A stretch of 53,709 bases of DNA from Cyanobacteria bacterium REEB67 (lineage in GTDB: Bacteria; Cyanobacteriota; Vampirovibrionia; Obscuribacterales; Obscuribacteraceae), in assembly GCA_018971775.1 (NCBI GenBank), contig JAGXAB010000045.1:1-53709 (forward strand), given 5' to 3'. A model generated the notes under the pieces. That model did no database searches, had not been told where the DNA came from, and saw only the letters and a program-made list of their open reading frames with translations. Of this stretch, positions 15,808 to 25,435 are shown in pieces (position 1 is the first letter of the stretch; the number at the start of each line of letters is the position of its first letter). A program made the translations under genes and the position numbers.

Positions 15808-17345
15808 ACATCGTCAAACACCAGTATTTTTCCAGGAGGGACCGGCAAAGCCGGGGGCACGGCAAGGCGCCGAAGCTAGTGGCCGTGGAGCGGGCGCTCG
15901 CCCACGTCAAATACATCCAGCACCGGCCAGGAGAGGATCGGGGCGACGAAGGCCGTGAGATGTTCAATGACACTGAAGATGACCTCGACAGCAAGATCAT
16001 CCGCCAAAAGCTGCGGCAGCAAGAAAACAATAAAGTTGTGGCCCACAAGCTGACCCTATCGCCAGAAATAGCGCCGGCGGACAAGAAGGCTTATACGCGA
16101 GAAATCATGGAGCAGCTTGGCAAAGAAAAAGGCCTGGACCTGGAGTGGGTCGGCGTCGCCCATGAGAACACTGACCACCACCATATCCATGTTGTGGTTT
16201 TAGGCAAGGACCGGAACGGCCGGGCGGTCAGGATCGAAAAGGCGGATTATTCCAAGATGCGGGAGTTCGGCGATCGCTACATGGAGCGGGTCCACCCTCT
16301 TGAGTACGAACGCCTGGAGGAAAAGAAGCGGGCATTGGCCAGGCAGCGTGAGCTGACAAAGGAAGAGCGCATTAGAGATGGACTGGAGCTTCCCTGGATG
16401 CACAAAAAGATCATCCGGGAGCAATTAGAGCCTTACGAGCAGTGGAGGAAAAAGCAGCGGTCTAAGGAGCCTCTGGAGAAACCTCTTGAAAATGACAAGC
16501 CTTACTTCAATGACACAATCGAGGCCGCCGGGAAGGAGTGGAGTCGGGAAAATAGCTCAAAGGAGCTGCGGGAGCTAACCGAGTACCTCTGGGATAACCC
16601 TGAAGAGCGAATAGACAAGCCCGAATTCGCCAAGCTCCAGGGCTGGATTAGAGAAAAGGAGAGCGCCGGCAATCGGGGTACGGCTGAACCTAGCAAGGCT
16701 GATGCGGTCAAGAAGACCCAGGACAAGGAAAAGACTTCCATTGAGTTTAATGGTCAGAAATACCACGAAAACAGCTCGTATGAAAAGCTTGCCGGGTTAA
16801 ACACTAAGCTGCGGGAGGACAAGAGCGCCCGTCTTCCGATTGACGAATACAACATGCTTCGGGGCTGGCTGGAAAATGCCGACCGGGCCAGGTGGTCCGG
16901 TGTCATGGACAAACAGCTTGAAATGTCAAAGTACCAATGGTCCGTGGAAGGAGCTAAAAGTGTTTCTCCGACTAGGGCCGCTCCTCAGATTAGTCCGATG
17001 ACCCAGGCAATAATGAGAAACCCAGTTGTGGGACTTTTCATGACCGGGGGCTCTATTGCAAAAGAGTTGGTTAGCTGGATTCCCTTGACGGATCAGCGTG
17101 ACAGGCTCAAGGAAGGCAAGGACGCCCTGGAAGCAGCCAAATTGGACAAAGTCCAAGAGCATAACCAACCGGGGCGCTCAGAAGAGCGAAAAGAAGGAGA
17201 TCGCGAGACAATAGAGAAGCTGGATAAGGCTATTGAGCAAAACCAGGCTACTCGGGACGAGAGCAACAAAGAGAAAAAGCGCAAGAAATGGGAGCGCGAA
17301 CACGAGGAAGCCTGGGATAAGTATGACCCGTGGGGACGGTACTAG
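15804..17345 (+). CDS. Relaxase / mobilization nuclease
   Basis: 513 aa. The three-histidine metal motif HENTDHHHIHVVV lies near residue 120, as in MOBP/MOBQ-like relaxases. A catalytic tyrosine is expected near the N-terminus (YFSRRD or KYIQHRP). Residues about 170-510 are charged, helical and have repeated segments with DNPEERIDKPEFAKLQGWIRE-like and LNTKLREDK-like units. It would nick oriT, stay attached to the 5' end and be carried into the recipient. Immediately followed (0 bp) by the coupling-protein gene. Confidence 0.87.
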   Translation: MNIVKHQYFSRRDRQSRGHGKAPKLVAVERALAHVKYIQHRPGEDRGDEGREMFNDTEDDLDSKIIRQKLRQQENNKVVAHKLTLSPEIAPADKKAYTREIMEQLGKEKGLDLEWVGVAHENTDHHHIHVVVLGKDRNGRAVRIEKADYSKMREFGDRYMERVHPLEYERLEEKKRALARQRELTKEERIRDGLELPWMHKKIIREQLEPYEQWRKKQRSKEPLEKPLENDKPYFNDTIEAAGKEWSRENSSKELRELTEYLWDNPEERIDKPEFAKLQGWIREKESAGNRGTAEPSKADAVKKTQDKEKTSIEFNGQKYHENSSYEKLAGLNTKLREDKSARLPIDEYNMLRGWLENADRARWSGVMDKQLEMSKYQWSVEGAKSVSPTRAAPQISPMTQAIMRNPVVGLFMTGGSIAKELVSWIPLTDQRDRLKEGKDALEAAKLDKVQEHNQPGRSEERKEGDRETIEKLDKAIEQNQATRDESNKEKKRKKWEREHEEAWDKYDPWGRY

Positions 17346-19346
17346 ATGGCAGTGCAAATTAAGGACTCGGGCATTGTCGACACAAATGCCAAAGACTTTC
17401 CAATCCTTGCAGTCAACGTCCTGGACCGTCTCGGTTACAAGGTAGATCGGGCTAGCAAGCAATTAGACCAAATCCTAGCAACTGAGCGCCTCGACGAGCA
17501 GATTGGTCAGGACTGGTGGCGTCACGAGTATCGCGTCGTTCTTCGCTGGCGAGTAGCTTCCAAAGGCGGAATGCTCGTCAACATTGAGATGGAAGAACGC
17601 AAAGGCGGCGCTACAGAGACCGACTGCCAGCGCCGCTGTGACCGGATAATGCTTGAGCTGCAAAACGATGCCGAGCGCGCCGAAGAGGCGAAGACCTACA
17701 AGGAAAAGAGCACGGTGTACGGCTCAGCGAGCTGGGGCACTGACCAAGACCTGCGGGCCAAGGGCTATTTTCAAAAGCAAGCCGACCCCAAACGCCTCAT
17801 CATTGGCAGAACGGCAGACAAAGAGTACATTCAGGTGCCTGAATTCTGGACTCACGCACACGCTATTGTCTGCGGTCGCACAGGGGTTGGGAAGTCGCGC
17901 GGCTTCTTTTTCCCGCAGCTTATTGAGCGCATCGCGACGAGCATGATCGTTACCGAAGCGACTCCTGGCTATGAAGATGGTGAGCTATACAAGCTAACTT
18001 CAGGCTGGCGGCAAATGGCTGGGCACAAAATTTACTGCTTCAACCCGTCGGACATGAGCAGCAATAGAATAAATCCGATAGATCGCATCAGGCACGCGCC
18101 CGATGAAGAAAAGGCAGGTGTGGCCGAAAAGCTTGCCGATCTTGTAATCATGAATGGCGAAAGCTCTGAAGGGCGTGGCGACCAAACCTGGAATCGATCT
18201 GAAAAGCTTCTCTTGATCCCACTCCTTTTGCACGCCGCTGCCGGCGACCCGAAACGTGGGCACTTTGGCGCATTGCGTTGGCTCCTGGCCGAAGGTCCAG
18301 ATGGACTGGCCAAGGTCTTGAAGAATAGTCCTTCACGGATTGCTCGCATGGAATTTCAAGGCTGGATGCGGCTTGCTGGAGAAACCAATTTTAAATATGG
18401 CGTCTTTTCCGGTCTGGTCACGAAGCTAAATCCCTGGATGACCGACCAGATGATTACGCTGACAGAGACCACCGACATCGACCTTGATGCCATGGCTAAG
18501 CAGCTTTTCACGTTTTACTTAGCGGTGCCGAGTCGGTCCAAAGACAGCAAGTTGATTGGATCTCTCATGATGAATTTCTTGCTCGATCATATTTTGGAAA
18601 TAAGAGAACGCATGAAATATCCGCTTACCATGCTGCTTGACGAGTTTACAAACTTCGGCAAGATTTCTGGTATTGGTGACACGCTCTCCATCATCAGAAA
18701 GAACAAAATCGGTCTTATCCTTGGATTCCAGAACTACGCTCAGCTAGAGCAGGTCTACAGTAAGCGAGAAGCTCAGATCATTATCGACATGCCTGCAACG
18801 CAGGTCTATTTCAAGCAAAAGAACTTCCAGGAAGCCCGTGATTTAAGCGAAGCAATTGGGCGAACTACTGTAGAAGAGGCAACTGTCGGCGATAGCGGCC
18901 GCGTTCAAGAGAGCATTCAGGGACGCCATTTGATCACACCCGACGAGCTAATCAGCCTCGATCGCCAGGTGATTGTTTTTACCGCCGATACCAAGCCCCT
19001 CAAACTGCCACTCACCGACCCTCTGGCCTACGAGCACGCTTTGTCGTATGATCCGCCTAAGCGCGACAAACACAGGGTTTCGGAATTCGTCAAAAATCGC
19101 GGTCAGATTGATGACGAGCCGCAAGAGTCAAAGCCGGAGCCACTGAAGCCAGAACCCGCCAAAGAGACAAAACCGGCTGAACCAGTGCCAGAGCCGAAGA
19201 CAGAAGCACCAAAGGAAACCAAGCCTGCGACAACCAACGAGCAGCCTGACCGTGGAGCCCGACCGCCGCAGCCGAGTGAAACCCAGGAGAAAGACCGCAG
19301 ACCGATTCCAAAACGCTCAGAGGGTGCCCCTGACTATGATCTGTGA
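17346..19346 (+). CDS. VirD4/TraG-type coupling protein (T4CP)
   Basis: 666 aa. Walker A is CGRTGVGKSRGFFFPQL near residue 175 and Walker B is TMLLDEFTNFGKI near 435, then GLILGFQNYAQLEQVYS, the hallmark segment of TraG/VirD4 ATPases. No clear N-terminal membrane pair is seen, so it may be soluble or recruited by the membrane protein next to it. The last 90 residues are Pro/Glu/Lys-rich. It would deliver the relaxase-DNA complex to a type IV channel, which must be supplied by another element because none is encoded here. Confidence 0.92.
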   Translation: MAVQIKDSGIVDTNAKDFPILAVNVLDRLGYKVDRASKQLDQILATERLDEQIGQDWWRHEYRVVLRWRVASKGGMLVNIEMEERKGGATETDCQRRCDRIMLELQNDAERAEEAKTYKEKSTVYGSASWGTDQDLRAKGYFQKQADPKRLIIGRTADKEYIQVPEFWTHAHAIVCGRTGVGKSRGFFFPQLIERIATSMIVTEATPGYEDGELYKLTSGWRQMAGHKIYCFNPSDMSSNRINPIDRIRHAPDEEKAGVAEKLADLVIMNGESSEGRGDQTWNRSEKLLLIPLLLHAAAGDPKRGHFGALRWLLAEGPDGLAKVLKNSPSRIARMEFQGWMRLAGETNFKYGVFSGLVTKLNPWMTDQMITLTETTDIDLDAMAKQLFTFYLAVPSRSKDSKLIGSLMMNFLLDHILEIRERMKYPLTMLLDEFTNFGKISGIGDTLSIIRKNKIGLILGFQNYAQLEQVYSKREAQIIIDMPATQVYFKQKNFQEARDLSEAIGRTTVEEATVGDSGRVQESIQGRHLITPDELISLDRQVIVFTADTKPLKLPLTDPLAYEHALSYDPPKRDKHRVSEFVKNRGQIDDEPQESKPEPLKPEPAKETKPAEPVPEPKTEAPKETKPATTNEQPDRGARPPQPSETQEKDRRPIPKRSEGAPDYDL

Positions 19347-19391
19347 GGTTTTTATGAACCATAGAAGTCCTAACGCGGAGCCTCAAACCTA

Positions 19392-20069
19392 ATGGGAGCA
19401 GGGATAATAGCCGCCATCGTGGCATTCTTTGTAGTCGGTGCGATAACCGGCGAGTGCGTTGTGCACGCCAAAGAAGCTGGAGTATTCCCAGGTCTTGTGG
19501 CTGCTGCATGGTGCCTATGGCCGGCAATGCACGTCGGAGGAGTGAGCCGGTACAACTTTCTCCATCCCGTGCCAAGACGCTACAGTCAGCCCCTGAAGCA
19601 GGCTTTTGCGAAGGTCCGCCAGGTCTTGAGCGATAAAACGTATAACTTCGGCGACAAATGGCACGTCACTACAGCCGACACTGTAAGTCATAGAATCAGC
19701 GCAACTCTACGGTTTACCGAAGAACAGTCGCACATCGAGGGTTCCTCTCTTTCCAATATTCATACTAAAACTGAGCGTGTTCAACGGCTCCTGGAGCTAG
19801 ATGTTCAATTCAAAGAAGAGCCCAACGATAAGACTGTTGTGCAACTCGATTTCCGCCCGCGCGTTGAGGGCGTAGCCTGGTATGCCTGCGATTCGATTAT
19901 CTCTGGGATAGTTTCTGAAATTGAAAACTCTATGGGTGGCGGCTCCGATGCCGGCGACGCGGCGTCAAAGGCTATACCGGCTCCGCCCTGGTGGCTGTTA
20001 GGACTTACTGCATTGATGCTACTTTCCTTGTGGAGCGACATAAACAAGTCGCTGTTTGGTGCATCATGA
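19392..20069 (+). CDS. Unknown protein with N- and C-terminal membrane helices
   Basis: 225 aa. TM1 is GIIAAIVAFFVVGAITG, then a short hydrophobic stretch, a central soluble domain of about 140 residues and TM2 WWLLGLTALMLLSLW. Function unknown; its place between the coupling protein and J-domain gene suggests a membrane partner for the transfer apparatus. A 12-codon ORF (19354-19392) ends in TAATG at this start codon and may couple translation. The J-domain gene overlaps its stop by 4 bp. Confidence 0.6.
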   Translation: MGAGIIAAIVAFFVVGAITGECVVHAKEAGVFPGLVAAAWCLWPAMHVGGVSRYNFLHPVPRRYSQPLKQAFAKVRQVLSDKTYNFGDKWHVTTADTVSHRISATLRFTEEQSHIEGSSLSNIHTKTERVQRLLELDVQFKEEPNDKTVVQLDFRPRVEGVAWYACDSIISGIVSEIENSMGGGSDAGDAASKAIPAPPWWLLGLTALMLLSLWSDINKSLFGAS

Positions 20070-21508
20070 CCGAGCAAGAAACCCTGCAAAAAGCTTATGT
20101 CACCTTTGGTCTGGAGCACGGCTCCTCTTTCGAAGTCGTAAAACGCAGGTACAAACGGCTCATCATGGTTTGGCACCCGGACCGTTTCCCAACTGCCGAA
20201 GGCAAGCAAGATGCTGAGGAAGAGTTGAAGCGCATCAACGATGCCAAAGACAAACTCTTCGCGCATTTTGAGAAAAATCACAAAGAATCAGGAAACTGCG
20301 CCTGTCGCGATCAAGCTGGTGCCGCCCAGGGTGGACAGGGTGCCTATCGAAATACTCAGGGATCTGGTGCCGGACCAGGTCCTGGCAAAAGGCGGACAAC
20401 CCAGGAAAACGACCGCGAAGAGGCTGAAGCGAAAAGGCGCAGCGAAGAGCGGGCTCGGCAAGCCGCAGCAGAAGCCTCGGAAAAGGACAGGAAGGCACGC
20501 GAGGCCGCAGCCGCCGCAACGGCACAAAGGCAAACGGTAGAAGATGCGCTGACCCAGCAAAAACGGCTGCAGGAAGAAAAGCTTAGGTGGAAGTTGTCCG
20601 TTGGTTTATGCGCAACCTGGCTTGCTTTGAGTTTCTATGGCTGGGCTGGCACTGGGATAAAAGAATGGTGGCACGATGTCACCTGGAAGTGGGAGCGGGA
20701 TCATCCATCGACGCCGGCGCCAAACACAAATCAAACAAGTAATGATCAAAACTCGGGTGGAAACACCTATATTCCGCCTTACGCGCGCGTTCCTGGGCAG
20801 GATCAATCGAGCTGGCAGCAGCAGCATGACCAGGACCAAAAACGCAGAGACGAAGAAGCGGAAAGGCAAAAAAAACAAGACATCTATGAGACGAGAATGT
20901 CTATCGATCGATATCAGAAGACCATTGCGCATTGCACAGACGAGATTGCGAAAGTGGATTCGCAACTGGCTGATCCCTCCGTCAGCGATTACGAAAAGCG
21001 CAAATCAGTTGGTTTTCAGAACATGCAACGAGGTTATTTGTCAGAAGCGCAAGCCAACTTGGCTGAGGCGCAAAGGCGTTTCACCGAGTTGACCGGAAGG
21101 CCTGCTTCAGAGGCTAATACTACGGATTGGTCGCCAAATGCTTCGCCGACAATAGCGCCAAACAGCGTGAATTCGCCTGTACCGACGACGATTTCACCAT
21201 TTACGCGAAGCAGCCAGAATTTGTTTCCAACTAACAGCAACACCAACGCGGGGTCAAATTTTGGCTTGAATTCACCATCTTTGAATAGTCCGCGATTAGG
21301 TAACGACTCTAACTTTGGCCTCGATCCAGGGCTCAGACCGCAGGGTGATTTGACGACAGGAACAGATCTATCAACAGTAAAAATTCGCGCCCGCAATTTC
21401 CTAAGTACTCCGGCTCAGTCCGCTCAGCCAGCTTCGCCGCAAAACCAATATCTGTTCAAACAGACATTGCCAAATTCGTTGACTCCGAATAGTTCTAACA
21501 ATAAGTAA
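20066..21508 (+). CDS. J-domain membrane protein in the mobilization operon
   Basis: 480 aa from the ATG at 20066. Residues 1-70 are a DnaJ J-domain with YKRLIMVWHPDRF, containing the HPD motif that stimulates Hsp70 ATPase. A charged coiled coil (many Glu/Arg/Ala) follows, then a membrane helix LSVGLCATWLALSFYGWAG near residue 180, a Gln/Asp-rich linker, a second coiled coil, and an Asn/Ser/Pro-rich tail. It probably recruits DnaK to the membrane, perhaps to unfold the relaxase for export; that role is inferred from position only. A J-protein in a mob operon is unusual. Confidence 0.78.
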   Translation: MTEQETLQKAYVTFGLEHGSSFEVVKRRYKRLIMVWHPDRFPTAEGKQDAEEELKRINDAKDKLFAHFEKNHKESGNCACRDQAGAAQGGQGAYRNTQGSGAGPGPGKRRTTQENDREEAEAKRRSEERARQAAAEASEKDRKAREAAAAATAQRQTVEDALTQQKRLQEEKLRWKLSVGLCATWLALSFYGWAGTGIKEWWHDVTWKWERDHPSTPAPNTNQTSNDQNSGGNTYIPPYARVPGQDQSSWQQQHDQDQKRRDEEAERQKKQDIYETRMSIDRYQKTIAHCTDEIAKVDSQLADPSVSDYEKRKSVGFQNMQRGYLSEAQANLAEAQRRFTELTGRPASEANTTDWSPNASPTIAPNSVNSPVPTTISPFTRSSQNLFPTNSNTNAGSNFGLNSPSLNSPRLGNDSNFGLDPGLRPQGDLTTGTDLSTVKIRARNFLSTPAQSAQPASPQNQYLFKQTLPNSLTPNSSNNK

Positions 21509-21524
21509 ACAGAGGCAGATACTA

Positions 21525-22178
21525 ATGCGCGACTACACTATTACCTGGAAAGGTTACATCGGCGCCCGAGGCAACTTGGAGTCTGTGACCGGCGAAGAGC
21601 GCATTAGCGCTGAAACAGCTAAAGAAGCCTTGCAAAGCAGCATCAACTCAATACGCACAAAACTTCATGGCGGGGATGGATACGCCATCGCTGATGTCTC
21701 ATTTAATCCGACGAACGAAAGTCTTAACCTTGGAGAAATTACCGACATTCTCAGGGCGGTCAATGCTGAAGGCGGTCTTCAAAAGGATTCCTTCGTGCCA
21801 CCACTTCATTACGTCAAAAATGGCACGCGTGTGGACCCGGTCTACGCTACCATTCGGTTTGAAGGTCGTGCGAGTGTTGGGTCCAAAAAACATATACTCT
21901 GGGCGAAACGCAGAGTTGTCGGACAATCCGTTATGCAATCCCTGGAATCAATCAGACAAATCATGATCGATGAATTCAAAAAGCACGGTAACGCATATGT
22001 TCTCGACAGCGTGTTGTTGACTAACATACCCATCCACGTCAATACCGATGACATCTATGACTTTTTCAAATCCTTCAATGACGAAGGAGGAATGGAGCCG
22101 CTTCCTACAAGTCCGAAAAGGATCAGCATGGTTCCTGAGGAAGACGGCGGCCAGAGGATATCACCGGTTCGATCGTAG
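21525..22178 (+). CDS. Unknown 217-aa protein ending the mobilization operon
   Basis: MRDYTITWKGYIGARGNLESVTGEERISAETAKEALQSSIN... has an alternating beta/alpha pattern, and repeated features such as DILRAVNAEGG and DFFKSFNDEGG suggest two copies of one fold (residues about 1-90 and 100-195). Family not recognised. AGAGGCAG lies before the ATG and the gene starts 16 bp after the J-domain gene. It converges with the defence operon, separated by only 35 bp. Confidence 0.6.
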   Translation: MRDYTITWKGYIGARGNLESVTGEERISAETAKEALQSSINSIRTKLHGGDGYAIADVSFNPTNESLNLGEITDILRAVNAEGGLQKDSFVPPLHYVKNGTRVDPVYATIRFEGRASVGSKKHILWAKRRVVGQSVMQSLESIRQIMIDEFKKHGNAYVLDSVLLTNIPIHVNTDDIYDFFKSFNDEGGMEPLPTSPKRISMVPEEDGGQRISPVRS

Positions 22179-22213
22179 TTTTTTTCACCCATATCGGCTT
22201 AGGCTCTAAGTTT

Positions 22214-23728
22214 TTATCCAAATAACCCGCCTGGCTGTACTGCTATGACGCGCTCGCCAGTGATCGATTCGAGAAATAGTTGCGGCAAAGACCTCTCGTA
22301 AATAGCCAAGGTTGTTTTAACGACAGTCAGGTACTGGTCGAGGTCACCGCCTTCAACTTTTCGCCATGTGCTTGGCATGTACCGCACCATGATAGATAAG
22401 GCATAGAGTAGACAAAGCGCATTGACACGATATTCGTGGAGATCTGATAGTGCTGGTAACAGCAGCGCACCACTATTTTCAAAGGAGCTATGGTGCACTG
22501 GTATCACCTCGAACCAGTGTTTCGTGCCAGGGTGGTCAACACGGGCGCGATATGTTTGGCCCTCTTCCTGATCCGGTAAGCGAGAAATTTCAGTCAGCGT
22601 CCAGCCTGCACCTTCAATTCTTTCCTGCGCAATTTGGCCAGAATGATCGAACAAACGAATATACGTGCTTCCGGTAGGCTCATGCGGTTTTGTCCTAAGG
22701 CTGAGCATCGGGCTTGAGGCTGTATCAGGCAGGGCCTTTATCCACGATGGTTCGCTCTCAAAAGCTTCCGAAAATAAGTCGGCCACTTCAGGCAGCATCG
22801 AGAAAAGGTCTCTAACCGTGCAAAAAACGCCCTTTGGTAACTGAGCTGCATCAGCGTCAGTCTTCGGCTTGGCTTTGGGATATTGGCTAACGTCATGACC
22901 CAAAGATGCTGTCCACTTCGGAAGAAATCCGGTCGCTAGAACTCCCACACCCATTTCGGCAAAACCGCGTGCCTGAGTGCTAAGCGTGTAAAGCCCATGC
23001 CCTTGCTTCGTGTAGTTTTCTATCTCGTCCAGATCAAGTGGGCCTCTAGGTGAAGCCAATATTTCAGCAGAGGCAAGTGCTAGAGTCCCGTAGTAGAGAC
23101 TTATGATCTTCCGATTAAGGCTCTCGTACCGTGCCGATTTAAAATAATCGGACGCGTTACGCAAAATAAAGGCTAGACCCTCACCCTTCGACCTGACCGC
23201 ATCCGCCGGCACTTCGACATTCTCCTCTTGGGCGCGGCGGCGAATCAATTTCTCTGCCAGTTGGGTGCTCGAAAATTGATCTAGCCGAGCCCAAATACCC
23301 ATGAGGGGATTTTCTGCTTTGATTCGTCGAACCGTCGTCGGTTGAGGCTTTACAGCGGTGGGCTTTAGCTCCGGAAAAAGCTCTTTGTTCCAACCAATCA
23401 AAATTGGGTAAAAGTCATTGACGCTCAGTGCTGGCCTTGTTAGGCCGTAGGCATAGCTTTCGGGCTTGTAGAGTTCTCCATTCGTGAATATCTGATCCAC
23501 CTGTGTGTCCAGCTTTTTGTACACGTTATTTGCCGTCGCCGATGAATAGAGCAAAGCTACTTTTTTAATTGCGCCGGCCTTTTTCGCAGTGACCACAATG
23601 TACTCACCATCAGATTCTTCAGAAGAAATTTCCGCCTCCCACCCATGGGTCATGAATGGTTTGACTATTTGTTGCTCAATTGCGCGGCGAAGAATGCTCA
23701 TCCGCGTCTCTCTGCCAGAATCTTGCAT
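22214..23728 (-). CDS. YaaC-like protein of the defence operon
   Basis: 504 aa (a second start at 23701, MSILRR, is possible). The middle resembles the YaaC family: SARYESLNRKIISLYYGTLALASAEILAS, GHGLYTL, and near the C-terminus LLYALSIMVRYMPSTWRKV, matching the conserved 'SxxxRYxPxxW' part of YaaC. The N-terminal 130 residues look like a small nuclease-like or DUF domain (SDGEYIVVTAKKAGAIKKVALLYSS). Function of YaaC proteins unknown. The gene starts 2 bp after the nuclease stop, so it is the final gene of the operon. Confidence 0.65.
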   Translation of the reverse strand: MQDSGRETRMSILRRAIEQQIVKPFMTHGWEAEISSEESDGEYIVVTAKKAGAIKKVALLYSSATANNVYKKLDTQVDQIFTNGELYKPESYAYGLTRPALSVNDFYPILIGWNKELFPELKPTAVKPQPTTVRRIKAENPLMGIWARLDQFSSTQLAEKLIRRRAQEENVEVPADAVRSKGEGLAFILRNASDYFKSARYESLNRKIISLYYGTLALASAEILASPRGPLDLDEIENYTKQGHGLYTLSTQARGFAEMGVGVLATGFLPKWTASLGHDVSQYPKAKPKTDADAAQLPKGVFCTVRDLFSMLPEVADLFSEAFESEPSWIKALPDTASSPMLSLRTKPHEPTGSTYIRLFDHSGQIAQERIEGAGWTLTEISRLPDQEEGQTYRARVDHPGTKHWFEVIPVHHSSFENSGALLLPALSDLHEYRVNALCLLYALSIMVRYMPSTWRKVEGGDLDQYLTVVKTTLAIYERSLPQLFLESITGERVIAVQPGGLFG

Positions 23729-23730
23729 AC

Positions 23731-24756
23731 TTAGAGTCCGCCTTCGTCTTCGTTCGCCATCGCTTCACACTCGGCGTCTATTCTCGTTACTTCTTCCCAG
23801 TCATTAACGCACTCTTTGAGCTCGAAGCCATCGCTCGTCCATCGTATGGTCCCGTTATTTATCGACTCAAAGTGAGTACCCATGGTGTATTCGTACTGGT
23901 TGCTTTCAACTTCGATGACGAGTTCGCCATCTTCGTCTAGTCGAATCCCATGCACATCTACCTCGTCCCAAGGCAGATCATCTTCGCTGCTGACCCATGT
24001 CCTCACTGCGTCCAAAAGTGGCTCTGTCTCTCCAATAGAGACTATCAGTTCATGATTCCCTAAACTGACGGCCCGGAAAACATGCTCTTGTAGTTCACTT
24101 TCAATATCCGCCGATTCCGAATGCAGGAGCTTCTCCATCAACTTCCAGATCATCAATGGGTCGTCGGTAGACCGCAAAAATCTAAGAGACAGCTCCAGGA
24201 CGTCGTCTCTTTCCATGAGATCGAGGCAATCTAAAAAGCACTCCAGTATTAGCTCTGTCCCGTCATTCCGCTCAGTGCTTTTTGGAAAAAAACGAGCGAT
24301 TGTGAATTTAAAAACATCGTCTTGGCCATTGAGCAAAATCTCCCTTAAATCATCTGGCTGCCAAACGTTGGCTACCAAGCCTTCTTTGTCACCGATCTCT
24401 CGCACGGAAGTGACGAGATCGTCTGTCGGCTGTACCGTCGTAACGAGCAGATAACCATTGCATCCGTGTTGTTTGGCGCGATTTGAAAAGTTGTCTAAAT
24501 CGCCGAATTTTAGCTGCTTGCCGCTTTTCGCTTTGTCCTTGCAGCTGACAAGGATTTTGGACGCCATGTGCAGTCCGTGGGCAATTTCGTTTGTCGTGGT
24601 GAAAAATAAATCGCGCCCCTGGTCTGCGCCTCCACCGCCCTGCTCTACCCTGTATTTGAGACCTCGGCCAATAGCGCAGACAAGATGCTGTAGCCCGAGA
24701 CCTTTAGTTTCTTCTCTTTCGTATAGCTCGGAAAAATCAATATGCGTGATTGGCAC
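23731..24756 (-). CDS. PD-(D/E)xK restriction-endonuclease-like protein
   Basis: 341 aa from GTG at 24756, which has GGAGGG 6 bp upstream; the TTG at 24762 would leave no spacing. The N-terminal nuclease fold shows GGGGADQGRDLFF near residue 45-52 and ILVSCKDK near 70, the D-x-(n)-(S/E)xK core of Mrr/restriction-like enzymes, followed by LVTTVQPTDDLV. The C-terminal 200 residues are acidic and helical and end in a beta-rich region, perhaps a sensor domain. It likely cuts DNA when the system is triggered. Confidence 0.78.
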   Translation of the reverse strand: MPITHIDFSELYEREETKGLGLQHLVCAIGRGLKYRVEQGGGGADQGRDLFFTTTNEIAHGLHMASKILVSCKDKAKSGKQLKFGDLDNFSNRAKQHGCNGYLLVTTVQPTDDLVTSVREIGDKEGLVANVWQPDDLREILLNGQDDVFKFTIARFFPKSTERNDGTELILECFLDCLDLMERDDVLELSLRFLRSTDDPLMIWKLMEKLLHSESADIESELQEHVFRAVSLGNHELIVSIGETEPLLDAVRTWVSSEDDLPWDEVDVHGIRLDEDGELVIEVESNQYEYTMGTHFESINNGTIRWTSDGFELKECVNDWEEVTRIDAECEAMANEDEGGL

Positions 24757-24835
24757 CCGCAACCCTCCAACGGTATTTACGACAGTTCATCAAGACTTGT
24801 AGCTCCTGCGGCGTGTGAAAAAATCTCCATAAATT

Positions 24836-25435
24836 TCACGTTGCTTTCTTCGGAAAGAGTTTCTTGTAGTTAGGCAAAGACACGCATCCTGATGCTCGTT
24901 GCGTTCCGATCAAGGAGATGACATCATTGACACGCGCTTCAGGAATTCGCATGCGCCCTTCTTTTAGCGCAAGATACACTGCGTCTGCATCGCTTGGACT
25001 ACCGAGCGCCTCCACCGCATTTGGGTGGCGAAGTAAATCCAATGACCAGCCAGGGTCAAGCATAGCTTGGCGTTCGGTCGCCTTTGTCCTACCCTTTCTT
25101 TCATCGATAAATGGAAAGAATTGGCGAGAGATCGACAATGCAATGGTGGCCGACTCTCCGTCATCGAGTGTGGTGATCAAGGATTCGTATTCCCGATATT
25201 CTGGATCGGCTAACTCACTCAGTTGGACCAAATTGGACGTCAAAAGATCGTCTAGGAATGCGCGTTCAATGGTGCCCTGTTTTAACTCGTCAGCCGCGAT
25301 CTGGGCGATAATGATTGGGTTTGGCACTGCAGCTACTATCTGTTTGCCAAATGTACATGCCTGCAAATTGACAACGATGCTTGTGTCAAATACGAGGGGC
25401 AGCGCATGGTTACTAATTATGCTTGAGAAGTTCAT
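24836..25435 (-). CDS. PIN-like nuclease of the defence operon
   Basis: 199 aa from the ATG at 25435; starts at 25447 or 25468 are possible. PIN features: LVFDTSIVVN near residue 18, LDDGESATIAL near 90 (acidic metal ligands) and FFPFIDERKGR near 110, the pattern of DUF3368-like PIN domains. It would be a metal-dependent RNase. The start lies inside the XRE-ImmA gene, and XRE-ImmA proteins next to PIN or PIN-like genes are a known toxin-antitoxin layout, so this may be the toxin half held in check by its neighbour. Confidence 0.75.
   Translation of the reverse strand: MNFSSIISNHALPLVFDTSIVVNLQACTFGKQIVAAVPNPIIIAQIAADELKQGTIERAFLDDLLTSNLVQLSELADPEYREYESLITTLDDGESATIALSISRQFFPFIDERKGRTKATERQAMLDPGWSLDLLRHPNAVEALGSPSDADAVYLALKEGRMRIPEARVNDVISLIGTQRASGCVSLPNYKKLFPKKAT

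Noticed and set aside
19485..19515. A GGGAATACTC site with CGT downstream
   Set aside because: Spacing is 12 not 13, the -35 differs and it lies inside a gene with nothing downstream on that strand.
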